A DNA stretch of 64,000 bases, from the NCBI GenBank assembly GCA_024278755.1, contig JAJRSO010000008.1, positions 1 to 64,000 of the forward strand. Direction: 5' to 3'. Under the pieces are notes generated by a model. The model worked only from the letters and a program-made list of their open reading frames with translations. It did no database searches and was not told where the DNA came from. This document shows, piece after piece, positions 18,489 through 28,453 of this stretch (positions are counted from its first letter, which is position 1; every line of letters begins with the position of its first letter). This DNA comes from Calditrichota bacterium (GTDB lineage: Bacteria > Calditrichota > Calditrichia > Calditrichales > Calditrichaceae). The position numbers and the translations under genes are program-made.

Positions 18489-19559
18489 ATGAAGAGATTA
18501 TATTCGATCATCGGAATCGTTCTTCTTTTTAGCGCGTTGGCCTTTTCCGGCGTTATCCGGGAATCCAAAAGCACCGTATCCTTTAAAGGCTTCGGAAAAT
18601 ATGTCACCAAAACTTCCACAAAAATTTCCGGCAGCCAGAGTTTGAGCGATTCTAAAAAATCCTTTAAGGGGAAAGGTTTTATGGGCGGAATGATGGCCAA
18701 GTTTATCTTAAAACCGGGGCACACCGCCGACATAATCTCCCTCGCTAACAAAACCATGACAAAAATCGATCATAAAGAAAAGACCTTCCGAACCTTTGCC
18801 ATCGACGAGATGGATTGGAATAATTACGGCAACGATGAAGACTCCGACACGCGAGATGAGGAGCGGGAAGACGAAGAAAGCAGCGTCCGTATTATTAAAA
18901 ATGAATTTACAGTTACAAAAACCGGAGAGAGTAAAACGATTAACGGATTCCCTGCCAAAGAATACCTGATAAGCTGGGTAATGGTCTGGGAAGATACCGA
19001 AAGCGGCGACCGTGGCACAGACAGTCTTGCGTCTCACGTTTGGACCACAAAGCCGACTTCCAAAATGCAAAAAGCCCAGCGGGAAGAAAACGCTTTTTTT
19101 ATAAAATATGCCAAAGCGGCCGGATTTGAAATGGATATGCAATCTCGGGAGATGCTCGGCACACAATGGCTGGCTATGTTCCGGGGACTGAATCACAGCG
19201 CCGGCGCCGAGAAAAAAGTGGATGAATCGGCTTGGGCCAAAGAGATGAAGAAGATCAAAGGCTATCCGGTGTTAACAAACGGACGCTATTTCACTTTTCG
19301 TCAGAACAAGCAGAAAAAGAAGGTAGAAAAAGAAGAAGAGAATGACGACACGCCCGATTTCACCAATCCCAAATCTGTTTTCGGCAGTATTATGAAAAGC
19401 GCGTTTAAGAAAAATAAAAAGAAAAAAAAGAGCAAGGTACGCAAAGCCGATTTTTCGTTTCGTACGGAACTGCTCAGGCTGGAGAGTCAATCCGTCCCGC
19501 CTTCTGCGTTTCAAATTCCTCAAGGATACGAAGATATGTCGGAAGAAAGCAATCGATAG
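18489..19559 (+). CDS. Secreted protein of unknown function, DUF4412-like
   Basis: The 356-residue protein has a signal peptide (MKRLYSIIGIVLLFSALAFSG) and a good GGAGG site. The pattern of an N-terminal beta region, KTMTKIDHKEKTFRTFAIDEM and then INGFPAKEYLISW resembles DUF4412-type exported proteins, which have no known function. It contains an acidic stretch (DEDSDTRDEEREDEESS, about residues 119-135) and a strongly basic region (KKNKKKKKSKVRK) near the C-terminus. It follows namZ by 21 bases and may be cotranscribed with it, although the products are not obviously connected. Confidence 0.6.
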   Translation: MKRLYSIIGIVLLFSALAFSGVIRESKSTVSFKGFGKYVTKTSTKISGSQSLSDSKKSFKGKGFMGGMMAKFILKPGHTADIISLANKTMTKIDHKEKTFRTFAIDEMDWNNYGNDEDSDTRDEEREDEESSVRIIKNEFTVTKTGESKTINGFPAKEYLISWVMVWEDTESGDRGTDSLASHVWTTKPTSKMQKAQREENAFFIKYAKAAGFEMDMQSREMLGTQWLAMFRGLNHSAGAEKKVDESAWAKEMKKIKGYPVLTNGRYFTFRQNKQKKKVEKEEENDDTPDFTNPKSVFGSIMKSAFKKNKKKKKSKVRKADFSFRTELLRLESQSVPPSAFQIPQGYEDMSEESNR

Positions 19560-19688
19560 AATAAAACCCAAATTTCTTAAACTTAAACAGGCCTCTATAC
19601 GGCGCTTTTTGTTTGAGCTTTAAGTTAATGTTTTTTTAATCTTTATTTAATTTTTGTTATTTGTACTTTAGACTTTAAGGAAAAACAT

Positions 19689-19717
19689 ACCTGTCAGGTT
19701 CAACAGACCTGGCAGGT
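19689..19717. terminator. Bidirectional hairpin terminator between convergent genes
   Basis: ACCTGTCAGGT and ACCTGGCAGGT pair around a seven-base loop, with runs of A before and T-rich sequence after. It lies five bases beyond the radical SAM stop codon and serves the convergent genes on both sides. Confidence 0.7.
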
Positions 19718-19721
19718 TTCT

Positions 19722-20777
19722 CTATTTCTTCTTTTTAAAAATACCTTTTGGCGAAATAAAACTGCCCAAACCCTGGTTGCAATTGCGGCACATTTCGATG
19801 CTTTTCCTGTCCGTGGCCAGTTGTGTGCGGAAGCGTTCAAAAGCATCTCCCTTCCATAAACTTTCCAAATCTCCGGCTTCAGTAAGATTGCCCATCTCAT
19901 ATTGTCCGTTTTTATCAAAACAGCAGGGCACCATAGAACCGTCCCAGTTGATCAGGGTTGACAGCCAGGGACGGGGACAGGATTGTTTATCGCTGTTTTT
20001 TGCTTCGAGGCGGCTGCCGTCAAATTTGTAACGGCGGTATTTTTCATCCTCCGGAAGCCACTCGGCCGCCTCTTCTTTGGAGCGCACTTCGATGGTTTTT
20101 ATCAGCAGGCGATCGACGCCTACCTCTTTAGCCAGACGCTTAATTTCGGAAATTTCATGCGCATTGTGTTTCATAACCAGAAACTGCCAGGCGATGAGCG
20201 GTGTTTTTTTGCCCAGCTCTTTTTTGATTTCCATAAAACGACGGCTGCCTTCGACTACTTTTTGCAGGTTGCCCCTAACACGGTATTTTTCATAGCTTTT
20301 CTGCGCAACACCATCGATGGAAACAATCATGCTGTCCAGCCCGGATGCGATGGTGGCCCGGATGGTCTCATCATCAAAATAATGGCCGTTGCTGCTGGTG
20401 GTGCAGTAAATATTTTGTGCTTTAGCCATGCGCACCAGTTCCAGAAAATGCGTATTCAGATACGGCTCCCCCTGATGGTAGAGCAGCAGAAAAAAAATAT
20501 CACGTCCCATCTTGTCTAAAATTTGTTGAAAGGTTTCCGGTTGCATATGGCCGCGTACGCGGGTCATTTCACCGTTGCCGGTGGTACACAAAGGACAGCG
20601 CAGATTACATAAATTGGTCGGTTCGATGGTTAAAATGGAAGGTCGGCCCCAGAGGATATTTTTTCGCAGCGCCGCCGAAAGCAAAAAAGAGCTTCCGGTC
20701 AGAATTAAATTGTACAGCCGCCGGGGGGTAAGAGAGCGGACTAAACGATTGATGATAAGTTCGTTTGTCTGGATCAT
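19722..20777 (-). CDS. Radical SAM/SPASM domain protein
   Basis: The 351-residue enzyme has the radical SAM cluster motif CNLRCPLC (Cys57, Cys61, Cys64) preceded by TIEPTN, and a C-terminal SPASM region with CPRPW, MVPCCFD and MCRNCNQG that would hold extra iron-sulfur clusters. SPASM enzymes modify peptides, mature enzymes or act on other substrates. The N-terminal 45 residues contain a hydrophobic segment. No precursor peptide gene or partner is visible: it is convergent with the upstream secreted-protein gene and divergent from the BNR-repeat gene. The substrate is unknown. Confidence 0.88.
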   Translation of the reverse strand: MIQTNELIINRLVRSLTPRRLYNLILTGSSFLLSAALRKNILWGRPSILTIEPTNLCNLRCPLCTTGNGEMTRVRGHMQPETFQQILDKMGRDIFFLLLYHQGEPYLNTHFLELVRMAKAQNIYCTTSSNGHYFDDETIRATIASGLDSMIVSIDGVAQKSYEKYRVRGNLQKVVEGSRRFMEIKKELGKKTPLIAWQFLVMKHNAHEISEIKRLAKEVGVDRLLIKTIEVRSKEEAAEWLPEDEKYRRYKFDGSRLEAKNSDKQSCPRPWLSTLINWDGSMVPCCFDKNGQYEMGNLTEAGDLESLWKGDAFERFRTQLATDRKSIEMCRNCNQGLGSFISPKGIFKKKK

Positions 20778-21275
20778 AGATTAGAGCCTTTTTATGAGCG
20801 GCCAAGTTAACGGATTCAGTGTTTGGATGCAAAATGTTTCCGGCGGACCAGGATTCCAAAACGTTTGTTTTTAAATTTGAACCTGGCTGGTTAAGTGAAT
20901 TTCGGTTCTGCTAAAATATTACCGGGTAGGAGAGCGGGTTGTTTTAAAGGAGTCACATCGAATATATTCGCTTTAATTCGTAAAATTCACGGCTTTTCAT
21001 TTTTTCAATTTATTTTCCCCACACTATGAGACAAAGCGCTCCTATATTTTTAATTTTCATTTTAATATTCTTTCCCAAATTAAAACCCATTCCTAAAAGC
21101 CGTTTATCCTGTCTGAAAGGTAGAAATGCTCCTTCATAAAATTCGCTTAAAGATTTTGTAAATATTGAATTGGTACCGTAAATTCACTTAGGATATATCA
21201 TCCTTAATTCTATTTGTACTTGATCTTCTCGCTTCCAAGATTGAAATTTATACAGAATCAAATAAAGGATTGTAT
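20778..21275. other. Divergent intergenic region, 498 bases
   Basis: This region separates the minus-strand radical SAM gene from the plus-strand BNR-repeat gene and must contain both promoters. I see a CCAGG/CCTGG pair around 20849-20885, but no coding frame, no RNA gene and no promoter that I can place with confidence. Confidence 0.45.
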
Positions 21276-24182
21276 ATGAAATTACGGCACACCGCATATT
21301 TGACATTTCTTCTTTTATCATTTTCTTTTGCTCAATTTCCCGCCGCCACTCCGGCACTGGTTCGCTTACAGGCAAAAACTATCCGCGATTCCCTTAAAGC
21401 CCATTCGCTGGTTAAAAATGTGCCTTTTAAATCCATCGGCCCGGCCATTATGAGCGGCCGCGTTGTGGATATTGAAGGCGACCCGCAGAATCCGGCGCAC
21501 TTCTACGCGGCGTTTGCTTCCGGCGGTCTCTGGGAAAGCAAATCAAACGGCATTTCCTTTAAGCCTTTGTTTGACCACGAAGCCTCAATGACCATTGGCG
21601 ATATTGCCGTGGACTGGAAACATGGCGGGACTATCTGGGTTGGTACCGGCGAAAACAATTCCAGTCGTTCTTCCTACTCGGGAAACGGCATTTACAAAAG
21701 TACGGACAATGGCAAAACCTGGCAACGCCGGGGATTAGCCGAAAGTCATCATATCGGGCGTATCATTTTACATCCTGATAATCCGGATATTCTCTGGGTT
21801 GCGGCTTTAGGACATTTGTATTCCAATAACCCGGAACGGGGTGTATTTAAAACAACCGACGGCGGGCAAAGCTGGAAAAAAGTTCTGTTTATAAATGATT
21901 CCACAGGCGCGATTGATTTAGCAATCGATCCGCAGAATCCCGCTGTTTTATACGCGGCAACCTGGGAGCGCAGCCGCCGGGCTTGGAATTTTAAAGAGAG
22001 CGGAAGCGGTTCCGGCATTTATAAAAGCAGTGATGGCGGCGGCCACTGGCAAAAATTAAATATAAACGAGAGCGGCTTCCCAACAGGGAAAGGCGTCGGA
22101 CGCATCGGCCTGGCCGTTAGTTCGTCTAACCCACAAATTCTTTATGCCCTGCTCGATAACCAGTTCCATCGCCCCAAAAAGGATGAACCGGGGCTGACTA
22201 AAAAAATGCTGCAAAAGATGACCGTTAAAACCTTTTTAAAACTCAAAAGGGATGATCTAAATGATTTTCTTGACCGTTACGGATTTCCCCAAAAATATAC
22301 GGCCGATACCCTGTTCCAATTAATTCGCAATAAAACCATTAAACCGCAAACGCTGCTGGAATATCTTGATGACGCCAACGCCCTGCTTTTTGACACCCCG
22401 GTAATCGGGGCTGAATTGTACCGGTCCGACGATGCCGGTAAAACCTGGAAACGCACCCATTCCAGTTATCTTGATAAAATGTTCTACACTTTCGGTTATT
22501 ATTTTGGAAATGTTCGCGTTAGGCCGGACAACCCGGATAAACTCTACGTTCTCGGTGTTCCCATTGTGGTTTCCGACGACGGCGGCAAAACGTTTACTTC
22601 CGTTAATCGGGAAAACCTGCATGTGGACAATCACGCCTTGTGGATCGATCCGCAAAATCCAAACCATCTGATTAACGGGAACGACGGCGGTCTGAACATC
22701 TCCTTTGACGGCGGTAAAATCTGGCAGAAAACAAATTCAATTCCGGTGGGCCAGTTTTATTCCGTTGCCGTGGATATGAAAAAACCATTCAATGTTTACG
22801 GCGGTTTACAGGACAACGGGGTTTGGACAGGCTCTTCCTTTAATAAAGAAAACCGGGCCTGGCAGGCCAGCGGACGCTATCCCTTTAAATCTATAATGGG
22901 CGGCGACGGCATGCAGATTGCCATCGATACACGGGATAATAATACTGTTTACACCGGATTTCAATTTGGTAATTATTACCGGGTGAATGTGGAAAGCGGA
23001 AAGACCATCCCTATTTCTCCCAGACATAAACTGGGTGAACGGCCGCTGCGCTTTAACTGGCAGACGCCCATCCATCTATCTGTTCATAATCAGGATATTT
23101 TATACCTCGGCTCGCAAAAACTGCACCGTTCCATGGATCAGGGAAAAAGCTGGAAAGCCATTTCCGCGGATTTAACCATGGGCGGCAAAACGGGCGATGT
23201 TCCCTACGGCACGCTGACCACCATTCATGAATCGCCGTTGCAATTCGGTTTAATTTATACCGGTAGCGACGACGGCCTGATTTATGTCACGCAGGATGGC
23301 GGGCATCAGTGGAAGCGTATTTCGGACGGTCTTCCGCCGGGTTACTGGATCAGCCGGGTGCAGGCTTCGGCTTTTGACACTTCTGTCGTTTACGCCAGCT
23401 TAAACGGCTACCGTTTTGATAATTCCCGGGCTTTGGTTTACCGATCGGATAATTTTGGAAGTTCCTGGCAGCAAATCGGAACCGACCTGCCGGATGAGGC
23501 GGTAAACGTCATCAAAGAAGACCCGGCAAATCCGGATATTTTATATGTGGGAAGCGATCACGGCCTTTATGTCAGCTTAAATAAGGGCCAAACCTTCATG
23601 GCTTTTAGCGAAGGTCTTCCCGACGCGCCGGTACATGATTTGGTAATTCATCCGCGCGATAAAAAGATAGTCGTTGCCACGCACGGACGCTCTCTCTATC
23701 TCGCCGATGTTGCACCGGTTCAGAAACTGAATCCGCAGATGCTTGCCCGGCCGCTCCGTCTTTTCCCCCTTAAAGCTAGGCATTTCAGCAACACCTGGGG
23801 CGTGCATACCTATAGTTGGAATTTCATTATTCCCCCAAAACTGAATATTGTCTACTTTGCCAGTGTGGATGGGAAAGCACAAATTTCGTTACAGGATGAA
23901 AACGGAAAGACCATCTGGAAAACGGAAAAAGAAAGTAGTCGCGGTTTAAACTATTTCCCCTATGATTTAACGTTAACGAAAAACGCTTATTTAAAACGGA
24001 TAAAATCTCTTAAAAAGGAGAAGCGGCCAAAAAAGATTAAAGCCGCCGATAATGGAAAATACTATTTACTGCCGGGAAAGTATTTTTTTGTAATTGCGCA
24101 GAATGGAAAGCAGGTAAAACAACCCTTTACAATGGAAGCGCCAAAAGAATCGACCCGAAAAACAAAGAAGAAAACGCCGTAA
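21276..24182 (+). CDS. Large secreted BNR/sortilin-type beta-propeller protein
   Basis: The protein of about 968 residues starts at the ATG at 21276, six bases after AAAGGA, with signal peptide LRHTAYLTFLLLSFSFA. It contains many BNR/Asp-box repeats such as GIYKSTDNGKTWQR, GVFKTTDGGQSWKK, GIYKSSDGGGHWQK, LYRSDDAGKTWKR and IYVTQDGGHQWKR, alternating with DPQNP-type turns. This is the architecture of VPS10/sortilin-like or glycosidase-like propellers common in FCB bacteria. No catalytic residues can be assigned. It has no T9SS tail and ends in a lysine-rich stretch. Probable roles are binding or processing of extracellular polymers or proteins; the substrate is unknown. Confidence 0.82.
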   Translation: MKLRHTAYLTFLLLSFSFAQFPAATPALVRLQAKTIRDSLKAHSLVKNVPFKSIGPAIMSGRVVDIEGDPQNPAHFYAAFASGGLWESKSNGISFKPLFDHEASMTIGDIAVDWKHGGTIWVGTGENNSSRSSYSGNGIYKSTDNGKTWQRRGLAESHHIGRIILHPDNPDILWVAALGHLYSNNPERGVFKTTDGGQSWKKVLFINDSTGAIDLAIDPQNPAVLYAATWERSRRAWNFKESGSGSGIYKSSDGGGHWQKLNINESGFPTGKGVGRIGLAVSSSNPQILYALLDNQFHRPKKDEPGLTKKMLQKMTVKTFLKLKRDDLNDFLDRYGFPQKYTADTLFQLIRNKTIKPQTLLEYLDDANALLFDTPVIGAELYRSDDAGKTWKRTHSSYLDKMFYTFGYYFGNVRVRPDNPDKLYVLGVPIVVSDDGGKTFTSVNRENLHVDNHALWIDPQNPNHLINGNDGGLNISFDGGKIWQKTNSIPVGQFYSVAVDMKKPFNVYGGLQDNGVWTGSSFNKENRAWQASGRYPFKSIMGGDGMQIAIDTRDNNTVYTGFQFGNYYRVNVESGKTIPISPRHKLGERPLRFNWQTPIHLSVHNQDILYLGSQKLHRSMDQGKSWKAISADLTMGGKTGDVPYGTLTTIHESPLQFGLIYTGSDDGLIYVTQDGGHQWKRISDGLPPGYWISRVQASAFDTSVVYASLNGYRFDNSRALVYRSDNFGSSWQQIGTDLPDEAVNVIKEDPANPDILYVGSDHGLYVSLNKGQTFMAFSEGLPDAPVHDLVIHPRDKKIVVATHGRSLYLADVAPVQKLNPQMLARPLRLFPLKARHFSNTWGVHTYSWNFIIPPKLNIVYFASVDGKAQISLQDENGKTIWKTEKESSRGLNYFPYDLTLTKNAYLKRIKSLKKEKRPKKIKAADNGKYYLLPGKYFFVIAQNGKQVKQPFTMEAPKESTRKTKKKTP

Positions 24183-24186
24183 AAGC

Positions 24187-24218
24187 AAACCTTCCGGGAT
24201 TACAACCCCGGGAGGTTT
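24187..24218. terminator. Bidirectional hairpin terminator between convergent genes
   Basis: AAACCTTCCGGG pairs with CCCGGGAGGTTT (11 of 12 positions) around an eight-base loop. It lies just after the stop of the BNR-repeat gene and just beyond the stop of the diacylglycerol kinase gene. The arms resemble those at 30236-30266, so it may be a repeat-derived terminator. Confidence 0.7.
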
Positions 24219-24227
24219 AATTCACTT

Positions 24228-25121
24228 CTAAATCCAAAAGAACGGTACATCCTCTTTAAGGCATTCCACTTCGATTGGTGTGGAACCCAGCACTTCACCG
24301 TCGGGCGTCAGTACTTTAGATATATCCGTTTCAATTTTTATCTTTTTCGCTTTAAAAACCTCTACCTTTTCTTCGCGCACATGACTACCGTCAAAAATGG
24401 TGGGAAATATCTTTAGTAATCCGCGGCGATTAATTTTATTTAACAAGGTAATATCCAGTAACCCGTCATCAATCTTCGCTTCGGGCGCCATTAAAAAAGA
24501 GGTGCCGGTATAACGGGTATTCGATATTTCTACAAAAATATTTTCCCGTTCCAGTTTCTTCCCGTCAATTTCAATGGTTAACCGATGGCTGTGTAAAAAC
24601 AGAATGTGATACAACACGCCGAGTGTATAAGCCGTATTGCCGAAAACTTTTAACCCTTTTGCCGTATCGCTTACATCGGAGACAAACCCCAGTCCGAGAA
24701 TATTCAGAAAATAATATTTTTGACCCTCTGTCGTAAAATATCCGGCGTCTATTTTTTTGATCGTATTGGCAGATATAATATCAATGGCCTTTTCCCAGTC
24801 ACTCGTTTTTAAACCGAGATCACGCGAAAACGCATTACCCGTTCCCGTGGGCAGCACGCCGACAGGAATCCGTTTTTCGGAAGGATTTGCATAGTAGCCG
24901 TTGATCACTTCGAACAGAGTGCCGTCGCCACCGGCGGCAATCACGCCGTCAAATTTACTAAAATCGGCCTGTGTCGTAAGTTCCCGGCCATGTCCCTGCG
25001 CTTCTGTTTGCAACACTTCAATTTAAATTTGCCGTTCTTCAAAACGTTTTAAAAGTTTTGGCAGCATTTTTTTTGCCCGGCCGTTAGCCGCATTGGGATT
25101 AAATATTAAAAGCAGTTTCAT
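24228..25121 (-). pseudogene. Diacylglycerol/sphingosine kinase-family gene with an in-frame TAA
   Basis: From the ATG at 25121 the frame encodes KLLLIFNPNAANGRAKKML, the standard N-terminus of the DAGK catalytic family. It then meets a TAA (25023-25025) after 32 codons and continues in the same frame with VLQTEAQGHGRE. The nucleotide-binding motifs GVIAAGGDGTLFEVING and VLPTGTGNAFSRDLGL are intact. The longest uninterrupted frame would start at a TTG at 25016 with no clear ribosome site and would lack the first strand and the NPxxG loop. The gene is otherwise full length (about 297 codons), so the damage is recent, is a sequence error, or is read through. Intact enzymes phosphorylate diacylglycerol or similar lipids. 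Confidence 0.82.
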
Positions 25122-25262
25122 TGTTTTCTTTCAATTAAGTGTTTTTCATATCTCAAAGTGGAGTCGCCGTTAAGCGAAGGGAGGAAATGAAAAAAATTTA
25201 CTCCCTTCCCTCTTTTGCTATTCTTCATGATTTTTCAGGTTCCATTTCAGCAACCCGAATTT

Positions 25263-27191
25263 TTATTGGATTATCTTCCCTTTCCGTGGGAATTTAAACG
25301 GATTTTTTACCTGTCCGGTTTTTCCGTTACTGTAATGCACGGTTAACATGGGTTTTTGCAGGGTGGCATAAATACTATCGGGACTGATTTTCCCCTTTAC
25401 AAAAAAGACTCGGGCATAAGGCCCGTCTTTGTACAAGGTTTGAAAGCGCAGCAGATTGTCATCGGTGGAAATATGACTGACCAGATAAGAAAAACTGCGG
25501 CGCAGCTTGGGGTTTGCCGCCTGCGGCATAGGCAACTCGTACACGCTTATTTCATCGGGCATATATTTTTTATACCCGTTAAAAGCCTGATTAAACGGCG
25601 CAAACATGTTAACGGCAAATTCCTGCGGGGAAATTTGCGCTAAGGAATCCGATAAAATATGCGCTTCAAAATCAACCTCTACCGTTGTTTCTTTGCCCCG
25701 GCTGGAATAGGTGAGTTCCCGTTGCTCGAGCGCCGCTTTTATTTCGGCCGGATTGGTTTTGTCCGCATCAAAATAGATCTTTGCGGGGACCGGTTCGCCA
25801 AAGGTTGTGCTGAAACCGTAAACTCCTTTCATCTGAGCCAACAGGCGTGAAAAATAAAAATTGTAGTAACTGTCAAAAAGATTACCAATACCCATTTTCA
25901 GAACCGAAAGCGAAACCATTTCTTTCCCCGGTCTACGCAGAATAGTCCGGCTTGGCGTAAAAATAGCTTTTTGAATCGAGGCCGGTTTCAGTTTACTGGA
26001 ATCGTAAAATACTTTTACCGTATGGGATTGAACAAAGGTTTCGACGCCAACAACGCCTTTTAAACGGCGCATCTTACTGGCAAAGGACATGGAGCTACCG
26101 TAGCATTTAACGCTTTTCAGTCCGGACTGTGAAAAAACAGAGGCGGTTTCGAGCTGTTGCTCGTTACCCCATTTCATATTGATCGTCGGTAATTCAATGG
26201 TGCTTGCCAGAAACAAACCGATAGCAATTAACGCAACCGTTGCGGCTGCCGGCATCCAGCGGATATTTTTCTTATTTATCTGTAATGTATCTTCCACCGG
26301 GCAGACTTCGAGGCAATCGCCGCATAAATGGCAGTCGATGTGTTTGACCGTATCCACCGTGGCAATATCCAGCCCCATGGGACAGGCCAAATCACAGATG
26401 GCGCAATTGGTACAGCTGCTCTCATTGCGGGTAATTTTAGACACCGGAAAAATCCAGCCTTCGAGGCGCCAGGACTCCAGCACAAATCCGAGAACAGAGA
26501 TTACACCGGCCGGCCAGAGCCAACTGATTTCCAACCCGAACCAGCGCAGTAAAAAGAAGAGTGCCAAAACGCCCGCAAACATTACTCCGTTCGAAAAAAT
26601 ATTGGAAATCGCACCCAACGGGCATAAATATTTACACCAGAATTGTCGGATAAATATAGAACCGACGACGGTTAGCAGAATGGCTGCCAGGGCGTACCAT
26701 AAATAAACGTCGTGTCCGAATCCGGTAAAGATAGCATAAAACGGATCATATTCTTTACAGAAGAGTTCGCTGCTGGTGGTCGTAAAATAGACCGTTACAA
26801 ACAAAAGGGCGTATTTTAATCCGCGCAGTAGTTTATCCGGCAATCCTTTAAGTGTGATTAGAACCTTAAACTTTGCGCCGAGCTTGGCCATCCATTCCGT
26901 AAACGTACCGATGGGACAGATGAAACTACAGAACAATTTACTGAACAGAAGCACGCCGACAAACAGAACCACACCCATAAAAATTTGCATCTCGGTCATG
27001 GTACAGGCCAGAGAATTATTGACCAGAAAGCTGTTAAAAGCCTGAAGGCCGCCAAAAGGACAAAAGGCTTCAAAATCAGGCAGATAATTCGGATCGACCC
27101 ACCAGCGTACAACCATATAAGCCAGCAGGCCAAAGGTTCCCCACTGTAACGTTTTACGCAATACGTTTTTTACTTTAATTCCATACGCCAT
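25263..27191 (-). CDS. NapH-like membrane iron-sulfur protein with HMA-like C-terminal repeats
   Basis: The 642-residue protein has about six membrane helices with two CxxxCP motifs (FCSFICPIG and WCKYLCPLG), as in the NapH/NosR/RdxA polyferredoxins. Two 4Fe-4S clusters follow at CTNCAICDLACPMG and CHLCGDCLEVCPVE. The last 300 residues are unusual: they look like three degenerate heavy-metal-associated folds (the first starts GLKSVKCYGSSMSFASKM), none with the metal-binding CxxC. It is the last gene of a tight operon with an ABC transporter and a DUF4857 protein. It probably moves electrons across or along the membrane for that system. The partner and substrate are unknown. Confidence 0.8.
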   Translation of the reverse strand: MAYGIKVKNVLRKTLQWGTFGLLAYMVVRWWVDPNYLPDFEAFCPFGGLQAFNSFLVNNSLACTMTEMQIFMGVVLFVGVLLFSKLFCSFICPIGTFTEWMAKLGAKFKVLITLKGLPDKLLRGLKYALLFVTVYFTTTSSELFCKEYDPFYAIFTGFGHDVYLWYALAAILLTVVGSIFIRQFWCKYLCPLGAISNIFSNGVMFAGVLALFFLLRWFGLEISWLWPAGVISVLGFVLESWRLEGWIFPVSKITRNESSCTNCAICDLACPMGLDIATVDTVKHIDCHLCGDCLEVCPVEDTLQINKKNIRWMPAAATVALIAIGLFLASTIELPTINMKWGNEQQLETASVFSQSGLKSVKCYGSSMSFASKMRRLKGVVGVETFVQSHTVKVFYDSSKLKPASIQKAIFTPSRTILRRPGKEMVSLSVLKMGIGNLFDSYYNFYFSRLLAQMKGVYGFSTTFGEPVPAKIYFDADKTNPAEIKAALEQRELTYSSRGKETTVEVDFEAHILSDSLAQISPQEFAVNMFAPFNQAFNGYKKYMPDEISVYELPMPQAANPKLRRSFSYLVSHISTDDNLLRFQTLYKDGPYARVFFVKGKISPDSIYATLQKPMLTVHYSNGKTGQVKNPFKFPRKGKIIQ

Positions 27192-27217
27192 AAATAACTC
27201 CGTTTTTCATATCGATT

Positions 27218-28453
27218 TTACAAATCTGTATTTTCATAAATTAGAATTCCAATAAATCCGAAAATTCCGCTAATCAATACCAGAAGGAAATCATACCAGC
27301 GGTTCAATCCGGCCCGACCTTTGTAACGTTTAAGAAAGAACATAGAAAACATTAAAATTATATTTAACCAAAGCGCGGTAAACGAATAGTCGCTAAAATA
27401 AAAATCTTGAAAATAAGTGGTTTTTATACCGAATTGCAATGTAAACGGAAACAGGTAATGATGAACTATGGCTGCTGTTTCTCCGAAACTTGCCGGGATC
27501 TCCTGTTTATAGGCGGCTATTTTTTGATACTTGCGGTTTACAGCCGTCGAAATAATTTTCCTGTCTTTGATAACCGTTGTCAAACGATAAAACAAATCGC
27601 CTCTGAACACCAGTTGATCTTTTTTAGCATCATAGTTTTCCGTTGGTAATTTTTGAAGTTTATACTGATCGTACAATAAAAGGAACACTTCGTTTTTATC
27701 GTTCACTAACAAACCGTAAAACTCCTGCAACGCATTTTCATACACTACCATATGACGTACGGAAAAGCCATCTGGCAGCACAATGTTTTTACAATAGGGT
27801 TTGCCTCTGATTTTTTTAATATGGAAAAACTTCCCGGCTGCATCCACAACAAAATAACCTTCGTCAAACGCTTTACGGGTAGAAGGATTTCCAAAATATT
27901 TAACGCCGGGAAAGGTGAATCCCTGTTCCGTTAAGGCGGTTGTGAAACGCTTTGATATTTCCTCTTCCACCCTGTTTTCCCGGGCATTCACAAATTCCAT
28001 CCGTGTGTTAAAGCGAACAAAATCTTTGGGCATGGTTAGTTTTAAACGCGCCGGTTTCGATTCGAACAGGGGGAACATTTTAATCCCGGGAGGGTCAATT
28101 TCTTTGGGACGTAAACGCATGAACAGGTTATTATAGCGTAATGTATCGATATTGATCTTTTTCCCCTGAAGTGAATCGGGCATTAATCCTTTGGCCAGCA
28201 ACAAACGGTAGTTTGAAAAAGGAAGCAGATTATCCGCCTCTTCGCGATTGTATATATGGCCGTTGGTATCTTTCCACTGAAATTTATTGTTCGCGTAACT
28301 GCCGATTAAAAACCCTTTTGTAACGGGACTGAAGTTTATCATGGGGTTCACCACCCGCTTACCAAAACTGATCCGGTAATAATGGGGCAGCGTTACGGCA
28401 GCCATCAACACGACGAGAATTAATATAAAAATTCGGCTTAGTTTTACCATCAT
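27218..28453 (-). CDS. DUF4857-like membrane-anchored protein
   Basis: The 411-residue protein has one N-terminal membrane segment (IFILILVVLMAAVTL), a large extracytoplasmic domain, and two C-terminal helices (FTALWLNIILMFSMFF and FLLVLISGIFGFIGILIY). The size and topology, with the VVNPMINFSPVTKGFLIG motif near the start, agree with DUF4857, a family of unknown function found beside ABC transporters. Its ATG overlaps the TGA stop of the permease gene (ATGA), which implies translational coupling. It is probably the periplasmic part of the transporter system. The assignment rests on recall of the family and on context. Confidence 0.65.
   Translation of the reverse strand: MMVKLSRIFILILVVLMAAVTLPHYYRISFGKRVVNPMINFSPVTKGFLIGSYANNKFQWKDTNGHIYNREEADNLLPFSNYRLLLAKGLMPDSLQGKKINIDTLRYNNLFMRLRPKEIDPPGIKMFPLFESKPARLKLTMPKDFVRFNTRMEFVNARENRVEEEISKRFTTALTEQGFTFPGVKYFGNPSTRKAFDEGYFVVDAAGKFFHIKKIRGKPYCKNIVLPDGFSVRHMVVYENALQEFYGLLVNDKNEVFLLLYDQYKLQKLPTENYDAKKDQLVFRGDLFYRLTTVIKDRKIISTAVNRKYQKIAAYKQEIPASFGETAAIVHHYLFPFTLQFGIKTTYFQDFYFSDYSFTALWLNIILMFSMFFLKRYKGRAGLNRWYDFLLVLISGIFGFIGILIYENTDL

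Noticed and set aside
19983-20519. A 178-codon plus-strand frame opposite the radical SAM gene
   Set aside because: It is a shadow of the SPASM and radical SAM coding sequence.
27191-27217. A terminator between the DUF4857-like gene and the ferredoxin gene
   Set aside because: The gap is only 26 bases, contains a GGAG site and shows no hairpin, so cotranscription is the better reading.
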